Shown here: positions 35,608 through 47,422 of the stretch, in pieces
Position numbering within the stretch: position 1 is the first letter of the stretch
Layout of the letters: each line of letters starts with the position of its first letter
Source: Castanea sativa
Taxonomy: Eukaryota; Streptophyta; Magnoliopsida; Fagales; Fagaceae
Reading direction: 5' to 3'
DNA length: 64,000 nt
NCBI RefSeq assembly: GCF_040712315.1
Contig: NC_134023.1
Span: 62,206,757-62,270,756 of the forward strand
The notes under the pieces: model-generated
Seen by the model: the letters and a program-made list of their open reading frames with translations, nothing else
Told to the model about the DNA's origin: nothing
The model's database searches: none
Made by a program: the position numbers and the translations under genes

Positions 35608-36126
35608 ATGTCAGATTCGGGTGAAAATCAACAGCTTGAACAAGGTATAATTCTTCTGCTGTAATCCCTTCTCTTTCATTGTGTATTTACCATTTGGATA
35701 CTATTCTTACCTGCATTGCTTCAGAAGGCGGAGAATAATGGGGACCAATGCATGCTTCTTGTTGATATGGGGCCAATGAATCTTAAATCTATAAGCTTTA
35801 ATTCACTAAAGCGTTTTTTTTTTTTTTGTTGTTGAAGGTAGTGTTAAAAGTTGGAGCTTTGGAATTTTTCATATAGAAGATCTTGGTGGTAGTTGTGAAA
35901 TTATAGTCAAAACCAATGCACAAAGCTTCCACTTTTGCAGGGCTTAATGCTGTGTATTTTAATTTTAATTTCAATGATATTGAATGAGTCAACATATGCT
36001 TGATACAAGTTATACTAACTAAAACCTGTTCTGCTTTCTCATTGTGCAGCGGATGTAGAAGAAGTTACTGGGAAGGAACAGATAGATGCACAGCCAACCA
36101 AGAAGGGAAGGGGAAGAAAACAATAA
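35608..36126 (+). CDS. Putative small spliced ORF carried by the CACTA element
   Basis: ATG at 35608 opens MSDSGENQQLEQ, running to a donor (caag|gtataa, 35644/35645). Joined to the acceptor tgtgcag|cgg (exon from 36050), the frame continues ADVEEVTGKEQIDAQP and ends TKKGRGRKQ-stop at 36126: 37 residues, no internal stop. The basic KKGRGRK tail resembles an AT-hook-like or nuclear-localising patch; the front is acidic. Upstream non-coding exons are suggested at 32680-32736 and 35103-35150 (acceptor cag, donor aag|gtgagt), and the ATG exon follows an acceptor at 35598. It may be a truncated CACTA accessory protein or a captured gene. Function unknown, expression unproven. Confidence 0.4.
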
Positions 36127-36470
36127 ATTTGTTTGCAACTAGACATATAGGTTTTGTACAAATTTTAGTTGATATCAAGGATGATATGCAAAATCTACTG
36201 TCCTGAAAATTTGTTAAAGCCATGGTAAATTGAAATTTTCCTAGGGGATTTTATAGATGTTTCTCTCCTCTGATGATTGTTTGATCATACAAGATTGTTG
36301 ATACTTTCCACTTTGCGTATTTGGGTTCTTGTGCAGTCATTTAATTTCTTGTTTTAAGCTTTACACTAATATTATATATAGTAGTTTCAACATGAATATT
36401 ATATATATATATATATATATATTTATATTGTGCATGATTGTGGGTTTTTTTTTTTTAAAATAAAATAAAA

Positions 36471-36589
36471 TCTTATTTTGAGGGTCAAGAGACCTCTTAA
36501 ATAACCTTATATATCAAGAGTTGTAAATATAAATCTTTTAAACCTTGGTAAAAGGTTATTTAAGGGTCTCTTGACCCTCAAAATAAGAT
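36471..36589. repeat. 38-bp inverted repeat near the CACTA 3' end
   Basis: tcttattttgagggtcaaga at 36471, with the following ~18 bp, is matched in reverse by 36552-36589 with one small indel. About 43 bp separate the arms. Confidence 0.85.
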
Positions 36590-36761
36590 TAGAGCACTTG
36601 TTTTGAGGGACACGAAGGCCTTCAAAATTCCTTTTCGATGGTATATGTTTCAAAGGTTATCAAGGGTCGGTTGGACTCTTAAAATAAGTTATTTCAAGGT
36701 TTTGTAACACTTTTTTTAGGGGTTTTGACCCTTGAAAAAAGTCTGATTTGTTGTAGTGTTG

Positions 36762-37605
36762 GGTGCTCCAATTGCTTATGCATTTTTCATCAAATTCCAC
36801 ATCCCAACTGATTTCTAGTGCTTGAATTTCACAACTTAGAGCCCTTGGCGCTTGTATTATACCAATAAACACATACTTCTCACTATGGTTATCTAACTTG
36901 GACCTTTCTTGATCCAGTACAGGCACATATGCAATGCTATTAAACAAACGTAAGTGAGAAATCGTAGTATTCTTTCAGCTCCAAGCTTGCTATGTGGGGT
37001 TTTTCCTCGTACAATCCTTAGGTGAGATAATAATTGGACAAATAAACTGCATGAGAGTAGGTTCATCCCAAACTTCTTTGGACATTCTCATGCTTTACCA
37101 CTATCTACCATACATGTTGGGATTTGATTAACACCTTCATTCAAATATTTCAATTAAAAATAAAAAAATTTGGTAACCCATGAAAATTAAAATGGCACCA
37201 TCTAGTTGGAAAATGTCATTCTCACCATAAATCTACTAGATGACTAGATCTGATACCGTGTTTTTAAAGTTGGTGGGCCTTTACATAATCACATTCTCAG
37301 ACACTAATACACCACATATAATGGAAAAGACACACTCTTAAAGCACAACAACAAAGATAGAATGAATTCAGAAGAGGATGAGATTTCTTAGTTTCAAATG
37401 TAATCTTAACTTCCACTATATTAAATTACATAATTTCAAAATTTTACTACTCCATAGAAACTCATTATTTTCATCAATGAATCAGAGAGTTTCAAATCAC
37501 ATAGGGATTGTACGTACATTTGGTGTGACATGAAGAAAAGAAAATAATGTTCCTCTTCTTATTTTTTTCCCTTTCTCATTAATTTTGAAATAATAATCTA
37601 AATGA
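36762..37605. other. Region downstream of the neprosin gene, no feature seen
   Basis: Short frames only. A minus-strand frame at 36660-36947 reads like part of a copia-type integrase/RT linker (KYVFIGI-like), but it straddles the CACTA end and is too short to call. Confidence 0.4.
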
Positions 37606-40036
37606 TCATGGACATTGGAGGCTTCTACCAGGACCACCAAAATAAAAGGAGTTTTCATGATTTACGAGATTATAGCAATTGGGTTTCGTAACGGATGTGA
37701 CAATGTTCCTGGGACCCCGACGAACTAGTTGAGCGTCTATAACTTCGAGATTTTGGAAGTAACTAGCCCTAGCGGTCCCTTCTTCAGCGAAATGGCCACT
37801 GCCCATTTGTGTTGTGGTGTGCTGCCCACCTATCTGTGTGTTTGTCACCTCTCCTCCCCATGAAACATAAGTAGCGCTACCAGCCATGATCGAGAAAAGG
37901 GAGGCTGGCCAATATCCCAATAGATACTTATGCGCAAGGTACAACCACCAGTTTCCATCAAAATCGTCCTACCTCATTGTACATGGCATACAAATCAGTT
38001 TGTAATATTCTGAATTATAAATGAAGATATAAAGACTAATGAAAGAGAAACAAAAAATGAATCTTTTATGCAGAACAACATGGACACTTAAATTCACTGT
38101 CTTGAAAAAAAAAAAAGTCAGGTAAAAATAAATTGTGTATAGAAAAAAAAAATTGAAACTTTAAATTTAACAAGTTGTATATAAAAATAAATAAACCAAG
38201 AAAAAATAATTTCAAACACACACTGTTACAACTAAAACCAAAAGAATTTCAAACATACAATGTTACAACTAAAACCAAAAGAATTTTCAAACATATCTGT
38301 AACATTTGTTACTTTGAATTTTTCTAGATAAAAAAAATTACATATGATATGATCATATATGTATATCCAAAAATTAGAAGTATTTGGTGATGTAATTAAA
38401 TTGAAATATTGTACTACCTTAAAGATCAAGAAGTTGAGTGAACGCTGTTCACCACCATACACGGAATAAGGCGCGACGCTTGCCCCCACCGCAATCCGGT
38501 GGTCGACTTGAACAAAGCCAGGGCACTCTAGATTGTAGCAACCGGTGCTTCTATATCCATCACTCTGCAGCAATGATAAAAATAAATGTAAAAAAAAAAA
38601 AAAAAAATAGACACTTTTCAAAAAAGAAACAATATTTTGAACGAAGTCAGAGAACAACATATTGTAGCAACATGTGTTTTGATATGAATCACTTTGCAGC
38701 CATGATTAAAAAAGAGAGAGAGAGACTTGTCAAAAAAAAAACAATATAAACATGACTAGATCTAGCAAGGAAGTCAAATATTAAAGCACGTACAGTCCAA
38801 AAAATGAAGATATGAGTCTCGTAATCGTGATAATTATCATGGTAGACCTGTTTCTCCACAAATAATTTGGAAAAAAAAAAAATTATTAGTAATTCAATGT
38901 TTTGCATGTGCTTAATAGAAAAGGTGATAGATGAAATTATATATACCATGATGCCAGCTTCAATTGTATCAATGACGGTATCAATATCATCAACACCTGC
39001 GATCCAGAATTGAGCCAAGCTGAACTCGTCTTCTGCCATGACTGCGGGGTTCCACACGTTGATTTCTGCATTCAATCCATGATACGTATCTCCTTCCTCC
39101 GAAATCTGACAATACTAGAAACTCAACCCAAAAAAAAACAAAGGTCGTGAATGTCAATTTGAGTCTTTCATTATAGTAAATAACATGAGCTCCAACCTAT
39201 TAATTATATTGGTTAAAAATTAAGTTATACCTCATGGATACTTGTATCGGTCTCGTCTTGGATGGTACTGAGTTTTTTCTTACCATAATATGCCCTTAAT
39301 AAATCTTTTTCTTTAGTTCTTCTTATGGGAATGGTTCCTTCTGGGCAGCTTCCATTCAAGTGCCATGGCTGAGTAATTTCAGGCTTGGAGTTTGAAGAGA
39401 TGTCGTTGCTCTCATCAAATGAAAACCCTTCTGGATAAGAACTGGGTCTCATCTATCGCATTCGGCATAGATACCAACGCAAACCCGGCCCATGCCACAA
39501 TACAATAAGTATTAAATTATTTGTGATACCAAATGAAATTTAGTTAATTAAACTAGTCACCTTAATTGTGTGATTTTTTAACAAAGGATGATCAAAAGCT
39601 GGCTGGTTGTAGATATCTACACAATCGATTATATCTCCATCCGGACTCTGTATCAAATACATTTTCTCATTACACACACATAGATATTAGTCTAAATTCT
39701 CAGTGTTGTAATAAAATTACACTGTTATTGAACATTGGGGTCATGGAGACACCACAACCCACAAAAGTGAATGATTCTTTTAAGACCAAAGCTAAAAATA
39801 CCATATAGAACACAAACATGTTATATGAAGTGATTAATAACCTCTATGGTTTTAAGAGCAGGCTTGTTAAGGCGCTTCAATTGCTTCCAAACCTCCGGTT
39901 TTGGTTTCTTACTAAAGACGGTGTTAGTGTCCCTAATTCCAATTCCAACTGATGACATTGGTGCAAGAAAGAACAAGAACAAGGCCATCTTTTTAACCCT
40001 CGACCACGTCCTCCCACCTCCACAAGGCAGTGCCAT
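37606..40036 (-). CDS. Neprosin-family secreted peptidase-like protein, seven exons
   Basis: Exons in sense order: 40036-39842, 39647-39561, 39452-39231, 39105-38947, 38847-38794, 38564-38418, 37968-37606. Every junction has GT/AG and phase 0, giving 408 residues with no stop. Residues 17-33 ([17 protein letters not shown]) look like a signal peptide; M17 could be the true start. Residues ~40-170 match the neprosin activation domain ([29 protein letters not shown]). The C-terminal neprosin domain (DUF239) includes [39 protein letters not shown] and FYFGGPG. Neprosins are glutamic peptidases. E217 (IEAG) and E328 (WGGEV) are my candidates for the catalytic pair; the usual Trp after IEAG is absent. 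It should be secreted to the wall or vacuole. Substrate unknown. Confidence 0.9.
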
Positions 40037-40044
40037 GAGTAAAT

Positions 40045-40271
40045 AGCTAATACTCGAATCAATTGGCAGTAATATCTAGCTTTGGCTGCTCCCTTTGCAA
40101 TACTTAAACATGCATTTGTTCATCCTCTTTATACTGTTCCACATGCTATTTATCAATGTATATTAACGATCATACACTTTGATTTATCTGTTTTACTTAA
40201 ATTTTGTTAGCTTATGAGTACAAACTTCCTATTATATTTCCTATTAACTATCGTCATTGATCAAAATTCAG

Positions 40272-40303
<32 letters not shown>

Positions 40304-41945
40304 TGCTAGTGAACTCATATCAAAACTTTTAAAAAAAAATTATCAATTTTTGTGAAAAATTATGGTGTGAAATCGTACTCCTGGTTGCTAATTTTTTGTA
40401 TACCCTACAGCATGCGTCATACTCAGTGACTACATTTTTTGAGATTCGATATCATGGTAATTCACTAGTTTGACACATATAATATTTAGCCTTAGGAATA
40501 TTATAATTTTAATATATTGGATTTGAAAATCAACGTGTTAACATTCAAACTCAATATGAATGTTTCTAAAAAATACACAAAGAACAATAATGATAATAAT
40601 TTATTTAATATGACGTTGATGTGAGTGAAATACTATTCATTGTCACGTTAATTTCTAAGATTTTGGTAGTAAATTTTTTTGCAATGGCGTATTAATGATT
40701 TTGCTGTCAACTAGGACTAGGACAAACTAGATCATTCTGGCATACAAAGGATAAGACAATCGAAGTTTATCTGATATTAAGTCAGATGGTCTTACATTCA
40801 ATCCATGAGGTGATAAAATACCTTAACAAGGAGAATGCTGACTCATATTACTCTACTATTGTCCTAATCAATCTGTCTGACTATATATGGCAAGTTCATC
40901 TTTTAGTAAACCTAGGGTTATCATAAACTTTGGATTCCTTAAAAATAAAGGTATTTTCCTTAATTGTTAATTTTGGTAAAATGGAGCTAATACTCGAATC
41001 AATTGGCAGTAATATCTAGCTTTGGCCGTTCCCTTTGCAATACTTAAACATGCATTTGTTCATCCTCTTTATACTATTCCACATGCTATTTATCAATGTA
41101 TATTAACGATCACCCTATTTTTGGCAATGCCTAAATGAGACTTTGATTTATCTGTTTTACTTAAATTTTGTTAGCTTATGAGTACAAACTTCCTGTTAAA
41201 TTTCCTATTAACTATCGTCATTGATCAAAATTCAGATATATATATATATATAGACACACACTACTAGTGAACTCATATCAAAACTTTTAAAAAAAATTAT
41301 CAATTTTTGTGAAAAATTATGGTGTGAAATCGTACTCCTGGTAGCTAATTTTTTGTATACCCAACAGCATGTGTCATACTCAGTGACTAGATTTTTTAAG
41401 ATTCGATATCATGGTAATTCACTAGTTTGACACATATAATATTTAGCCTTAGGAATATTATAATTTTAATATATTGGATTTGAAAATCAACGTGTTAATA
41501 TTCAAACTCAATATGAATGTTTCTAAAAAAAACCACAAAGAACAATAATGATAATAATTTATTTAATATGACGTTGATGTGAGTGCAATACTATTCATTG
41601 TCACGTTAATTTCTAAGATTTTGGTAGTAAATTTTTTTTTGCAATGGCGTATTAATGATTTTGCTGTCAACTAGGACTAGGACAAACTAGATCATTCTGG
41701 CATACAAATGATAAGACAATCAAAGTTTATCTGATATTAAGTCAGATGGTCTTGCATTCAATCCATGAGGTGATAAAATACCTTAACAGGGGAATGCTGA
41801 CTCATATTACTCTACTATTGTCCTAATCAATCTGTCTGACTATATATGGTAAGTTCATCTTTTAGTAAACCTAGGGTTATCATAAACTTTGGATTCCTTA
41901 AAAATAGAGGTATTTTCCTTAATTGTTAATTTTGGTAAAATGGAG
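40045..41945. repeat. ~940-bp tandem duplication of the neprosin upstream region
   Basis: agctaatactcgaatcaatt starts at 40045 and again at 40985. The two units (40045-40984 and 40985-41945) are nearly identical by eye, with few substitutions and a ~27-bp segment at about 41110-41138 only in the second. The first unit begins 9 bp upstream of the neprosin ATG, so the duplicated piece is the gene's leader and promoter, not its coding part. Confidence 0.92.
40128..40133 (-). promoter_or_regulatory. TATA box of the neprosin gene
   Basis: TATAAA on the minus strand (cagtataaagagg), about 92 bp upstream of the first ATG. An identical box in the duplicated unit lies 940 bp further upstream (41068-41073). 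Confidence 0.65.
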
Positions 41946-41946
41946 T

Positions 41947-42125
41947 TGATATAAAATACCTTAACAGGGGAATGCTGACTCATATTACTCTACTATTGTC
42001 CTAATCAATCTGTCAGACTATATATGGTAAGTTCATCTTTTAGTAAACCTAGGGTTATCATAAACTTTGGATTCCTTAAAAATAGAGGTATTTTCCTTAA
42101 TTGTTAATTTTGGTAAAATGGAGTT
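41947..42125. repeat. Partial third copy of the duplicated unit
   Basis: Repeats the last ~176 bp of unit two (from 'aaaataccttaacaggggaa'). It ends at 'ggtaaaatggagttgat', after which the sequence is unique. Confidence 0.9.
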
Positions 42126-42379
42126 GATTTATGATACCTCTGTGTGGGCCGGGGAAAATTATTAGGTACTCCCAGAGTACCATAAATGTATACTCCCTCC
42201 TCTCATATGAATGGTAGACCCCATCATGAATTTAATTAGTGGGACCTACCATTCATGTGAGAGGAGAGAGTACGTATTTATGGTATTCCGGAAATATACA
42301 ATAATTTTCCGTCGGCCAATAGAAGTAACTTTCAGCGAGTTTGTGTTTACTAGCAAATGCAAGAATGTTAGACTTATGG

Positions 42380-43335
42380 TCAAGTGATTAAATTTACCAT
42401 TTCCTAACATCTTAAACTATATCATGTCAATATCATGTATAGTGGAAAAGTAAATAAAACAAGATATGATGACCCAAGAAAACCAATAAAACAAACTAGT
42501 TTCACATTAAAAAACCTGGGGGGGGGAACCTTCTTGAAAAGCAATTCACTATAGTAAAGAAAAGTTTCAGATCTAATACAAAACTTTTGTACCTAGACTT
42601 TACAATCCCCATAGATGAACTTACAGCAGAAACCTTCTACCGCTTCAGAACCTCTAAACTCTTCAATATATGAACGCCACATTTTTGATGCACGAATCCC
42701 AATACGTGACTAACTTCTTTTCACGAATCCTAGTACATGACTCACTCACCAACTTGAGGAAAAAGAATGTTGGCTACAAAGTTCTTCACTTCGTCAGCAC
42801 TTGGTTACAAAACCCTAAGACGCAAAGACGCAATAGCTTCTTTCAGAGAGAATAAGGCATCGGTCACCTTTCAGAGAGAATAAGGCATTGGTCACCTTTT
42901 GCATATGTTCTCCTTGTATTCTCATATGTGACAGCCTTTAAAATAAGCCTTATACATATCTAAGGTTGTGAGAAAAGAAACCCTATACATACATGTCAGC
43001 ACGGACCGAAAATTAGATCTGAAAATTTTGATTTCGTAATTCTCGATAGATAGCTATCTGTCAATAGCTGTCGAGACCTCGATAGATAGCTATTTGTCGA
43101 GAGCTGTCAAGACTCATTAAATCTCGATAGATAGCTATCTGTTGGCAGCTGTCAAGCTATCTATTTAACTTTAATGAATAACTTCTCTTCACTTGTTTCT
43201 TGGTCCAATCTTCATGGCTTTAATACTAGACTTGAACAACATGTTTCTTGAAGTACTCAACTCATCCTAGATCTACCCAATTACAAGTAAAGTACATTTT
43301 GTCAAAGGATTAGCCAATTACATAAAATATGTCCT
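42380..43335 (-). mobile_element. Degenerate LTR remnant (third family)
   Basis: Shares with family B LTRs the phrase 'gatatgatgacccaagaaaac' and its surroundings, and ends near 'ggattagccaattacataaa'. Three copies of a self-complementary motif (tctcgatagatagctatctg ... gagagctgtc) lie at 43041-43170. A TATA-like tgtataagg (minus strand) lies near 42951. Ends are approximate and no target duplication was found. Confidence 0.45.
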
Positions 43336-44573
43336 TAATAGCATCTTTACTATCAAAACCTCTAATCCAGAATTGAGACAAGCTGAACTCGTTTGGTGCG
43401 TGGGTTTGGGGTTTCCACACGTTTATTTTTGCATTCATTCCATAATACCTATCTCCTTCTTCACTAAGTATTCCATACTAGAAACTCAACGAGGAAAATA
43501 AGGTTGTGAATGTCGATTTGAGTTCTTCATTATAGCAGATACCATTGAGCTCAAATCTATTAATTATATGGTTAAAAATTAATTTTTACCTCATAGATAC
43601 TTTGAACGATATCATTAGGGGTGGTATGGTGTTTTTTCCTTCCATAATTTGCTGCAGAACTTGCCCTTAATAAATCTTCTTCTTTAGTTCTTCTTATGGG
43701 AATGGTTCCATCCGGGCACCTTCCATTCAAATGCCATAGTTGAGTAATTTGGGCTTGGAGTTTGAAGAGATGTTGTTCTCATCGAATGAAAGCCCTTCTG
43801 GGTAAAAATTGTTGGATATATTTCAACAATTTACTTTGTGATTAAGCAAAAGGGAACAACATATAGATCTAATAATAAGCAATAACACAAAAAGGATGTG
43901 ATAGGAAAAACTAATAAATAGATACTGCTTATATAAAAAGAAATCTACAATACAATTAAAAACTCACAAACCAAATGCGTGAAGAATGAATGATTCAAAT
44001 CAAGCCATGTGTTTGACACAATCTCCTTAAAGCAGATTTTACCCCTCATACAATCACTGTATTGCTTTGAGACTCACAAACATCTACCTCCCAAGATAAA
44101 ATGATCTACAGCACAAAAAAAAAAAGCACAAAAAAAAAAAGCACACAAGTTCGTGCTCTACAAACTACTCAATGTCTCTTTCTCTCTCTTTGACACAAAA
44201 TGAAATGCACAAAATATTCTCTCTAGGAGATTTTTCTGGAAAAAAAAAATCTATGAATGAAGGACTATGAAAAATTATACGTTACCGAACAGGCTTTCTA
44301 TTTCAGTAATAATTGTTGTGCACAGACTAACTGACTCAAAAATTAAAATAATAAAATATTATTATTTAGACAAGTAGGCCCAGTCCACATATGCCAAAAG
44401 CCCAACCCAATGTCCAACTAATGAGCATATAAACTCATGTATTATCTCTTTCCTTTCCTATGTGGAACTCAGGATTTTTACCACTTTTAATAACACCTTC
44501 AAGTAAACATAGAAAATATCAATTTCTTATTCACTCCATTGCTATTGTCCAACAAAGGCTTGGTCTCATCTAT
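43336..44573 (-). pseudogene. Truncated neprosin paralogue
   Basis: Minus-strand homologues of neprosin exon 4 (43481-43340: EGDRYYGMNAKINVWKP; NEFSLSQFWIRGF) and exon 3 (from 44573, interrupted, to about 43590). Exon 3 is split after about 15 bp by the insertion at 43810-44554. It also has a 1-bp deletion after SNSKP that shifts the frame. Exons 1-2 and 5-7 are missing. Exon 4 runs into the neighbouring LTR remnant. Intron 2 homology extends to about 44660. The exon 4 piece differs from the intact gene at many residues, so it is a separate paralogue and not a recent copy. Confidence 0.85.
43810..44554 (-). mobile_element. Insertion in pseudogene exon 3, probable solo LTR
   Basis: Begins tgttggat and ends tccaaca, 745 bp, with a minus-strand TATA-like 'gagtttatatgctc' and no coding. 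Flanks (aaaat and aaggc) show no duplication, so the mechanism is inferred only from the TG...CA ends and LTR-like composition. Confidence 0.55.
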
Positions 44574-44989
44574 GGCATTTGGCATACCAACGCAAACCCA
44601 ACCCAACCCATACCAAACGTACAATAAGTATCAAATTATTCGTGATACCAAATGAAATATGCCACCAAGAGGTCCCTCACCTGCTCGGAATCTGCCACCC
44701 TCTCCTACTTCAAATCCAGGGTGGTCACACCCATAATATATGTTCCTTGTAATAGAAATCTTAAATGACCAGAAAAGCCTTATGTATACTTCGTGTTAAT
44801 TACAAAAATATGCTTTTATACTACGCACTCTAGGAAACATCCCAAAATTGAGTAGGGATGTATATTCTAACTTTAAAATCGAAAGTTATAATATGAAAAA
44901 TTTTACTATAATTAGTAAATTCAATAAATAGAGGCCTAAACGAAGGACTTTGGTTGAGACGTTGTAAAAGTCATTACCATGGTTCTATG

Positions 44990-45290
44990 AATGTTAAATA
45001 TCCTTACGCCGATTCTTTTGAGAATACCAAGTTTCATGTGATTTGTTACCAATTTTGAGGATTTCTACTAATGTCTTTTTACCTTTTTTATTTCTTGAAA
45101 TCGACTTAAGACATCTTTAAGGTCACGGAAAACCTGAGTTGTCCATTTTCATCAGTCATGAAAGCGTGAATATGGTGGTAAAATCCATATTGAGTTGACC
45201 ATTAATGGTTTGATAATGAAAGCATCAACGTAGTGGCAAATTCCATTCATATTCTCAAGTATATGCGTTCACCCCAGTTTGGCAGGTATC
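44990..45290. repeat. Dispersed repeat, copy 1
   Basis: 'aaaatccatattgagttg' and 'tgataatgaaagcatcaacg', with surrounding ~250 bp, match 51400-51685 in the same orientation. I recognise no protein in either. Confidence 0.65.
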
Positions 45291-46290
45291 AAAATGTACA
45301 CACCAAACTTTTTACTATTATCAGGGAAGGTCAATATGCCTGTTCTTAAAAAGAAAAAATAATAACAAAAAACAGAATTTCATCGGAATGACATACAAGT
45401 ACACAACAAATCCAGTCTCTGAAAATGGACCCATTATGGCTAGATATATCAACTACAACAACTTGCTAGCAACCAAAAAAAAAAAAATGTAAAGACACAA
45501 GCCTTAGTGTAGATATGAAAATATACATTTTTGTTACATTATGTTATTTTCTTGAGGATTATAATCTTGATGAATGATGAACATCAAGAACAGAATTTTG
45601 AGATCCAGAGAAACAGATAAATGTCTCACGAAATTACTTACTAAATTATAGATCCACTCTTGCATAGTAAAAAAATCTGAAACAATAATATACTAGAAGC
45701 ACACTAGATATTTTGGTCATCCATGCCTCGTGAACTTTTCAGTTGAAAGTAGCCAGTTTTTGCAACACTGAAGTAATCAGCATTGATCCATCTTTTGCGA
45801 CTTCTTATTTTGGAATGAAAGATTCTTTACAGAAACAGCGACAGCATAAAATATCGAGGCTGCAAAGTAGACAAAGAAACCAAAAAAAAAAAAAAAAAAA
45901 GAAGTAATAATGAAGTGGACAATTAAGAAGAAAAGAAATTTGTGCAACTGATTTATTTCATTATTTATTTTACTTTTTTGTAGTGTCTTGAACTATTGGT
46001 TTTATTAGAAAAATTCGTGTTGATGATGAAAAAAAAAAGGAGTAACCTTTTTTGGTGAATATTAAATTGAGATGATGATGATATAGTTCAATAAATAATA
46101 ATCTTACCATTTCTCAGTTAAAGTTCTCTCATGTTCGTGGCCAAGGTTAACACTTTGCTTCGGCTCCCCTTTATTTTCTGTAACTTTACTTTCTGTTGGT
46201 TGTTTTTTGGTGGCATAATTTATTACAAGAATACCAGGAACTCTTGTCTAGAACATAATATAATCAACTTAGTACTACATGAAAATGTGA
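45291..46290. other. Intergenic, no gene recognised
   Basis: A-rich runs (45470-45490, 45882-45900) and unremarkable AT-rich sequence with stops in every frame. Confidence 0.45.
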
Positions 46291-46291
46291 A

Positions 46292-46336
<45 letters not shown>
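46292..46336. repeat. (GT)n(GA)n compound microsatellite
   Basis: GT units at 46292-46314 pass directly into GA units to 46336. The His/Thr- and Ser/Leu-rich frames over it are artefacts. Confidence 0.95.
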
Positions 46337-46338
<2 letters not shown>

Positions 46339-47358
46339 AGGATGGACAAGACCTGATGACTGTGGCTGGTGCTTGTCACTTGCATCTTGCTGCTCTTTCT
46401 GCTGCTCCATTTTAAAGCAAAAGCAACACTAAAGCTTGTCAAAGATGTATTTCCACACAACTGAGTTTCTTCTTGACACTTTAGAGTGTATAAAATATAT
46501 ATGCATTCAAGTGGGTGAAGGAATTTCACTGTGGAGGGCTTGCTTTCCCTTTTGGCTATTGTTTCACAGCTAGCTAGCATTTTATTCTCTTTTTTCATCA
46601 CGTTCTAGAATCAGAATCTAATGTTAATCTCAATTAGATTGGACATAATGCATATAAAATACATCTACAGAAAACAATATGGGGAATTATATTCTAGCCC
46701 TTATCATTTTGTCTAGCTATCAAACCCCTCAAAATTAATTAAGAGCACTTTCGTACATTTATGAATAATTGATAATTCTATGTTCACCTTTCTTCTTTTT
46801 CTTTCTTTTACTTTTACTACCAACAAGTTTGAGAGAGATATTTCTTTTCTAATAAATTTGGATTTAGAATAGATACCTTCAAGGCTCAACTCAAATGTCT
46901 TTTTCCATTCTTAAGTGCACCAAAATGGATCAAAGTGGACTGAAGTAGACCAAATGGACCAAATTAAAGTGAATGGACTGCTAACTGATATAGCTCAATA
47001 GGAGCATATCAATAATAAATGTTATATTTATGCTTTTAAATATTAAATAATATATATTTAATATTTTGCGTGCTAAAATATCCTCACACAAATTCTTAAA
47101 CGTTCTAAAATACCTTTATCTTTTAGTTAGATAATTTTAAATTTAAAAACACAAACTAATTGAAATAATAATTTACTATTTTTTTAAAAGTTCCTAAGTT
47201 TTAGGCTTCCAAACTTTTATCAACTCTCACACAGAGAAAAGTCCTAAAAATTAAAACACTATCTCTATCTCACTTTTAAACATTATTTCACTAAATCCAA
47301 AATAATAAATAATAATAAAAAGTCTCATTGCACACGCAAAGCATGTATGATAAGGCTA
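46337..47358. other. Intergenic, no gene recognised
   Basis: A minus-strand frame of 108 codons (46601-46275) ends inside the microsatellite and resembles no family I know. The remainder is AT-rich, with a short 'caaaatggatcaaagtggac' repetitive phrase near 46920-46970. Confidence 0.4.

Positions 47359-47420
<62 letters not shown>
47359..47420. repeat. (GT)n microsatellite
   Basis: GT repeats with one 'tatat' interruption, ending at the junction with the solo LTR that starts at 47423. Confidence 0.95.

Positions 47421-47422
<2 letters not shown>

Larger units (their letters stand above)
31965..36758. mobile_element. Non-autonomous CACTA (En/Spm-type) element
   Basis: Starts CACTACAACAAA and ends with the exact inverse TTTGTTGTAGTG, flanked by ttg on both sides (31962-31964 and 36759-36761), the 3-bp duplication typical of CACTA elements. 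Subterminal words recur near both ends in both orientations (gtccctcaaaataag near 32091; cttattttgagggtc at 36472; gaccctcaaaataag near 36575). The 4.8-kb interior has no transposase frame. It contains a gene-like exon/intron series ending in a small ORF. Confidence 0.92.

Noticed and set aside
36660..36947. copia-type pol fragment
   Set aside because: The frame crosses the CACTA end and its flank. The KYVFIGI-like words are too short to support a pol call.
42380..43335. Assignment to family B
   Set aside because: Only one stretch is clearly shared and the motif differs, so it is listed as a separate, degenerate LTR family.
43805..44559. Target duplication around the pseudogene insertion
   Set aside because: aaaat and aaggc do not match. 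The LTR interpretation rests on the terminal TG...CA only.
46275..46601. 108-codon minus-strand gene
   Set aside because: Half of the frame is microsatellite translation and the remainder matches nothing I recognise.
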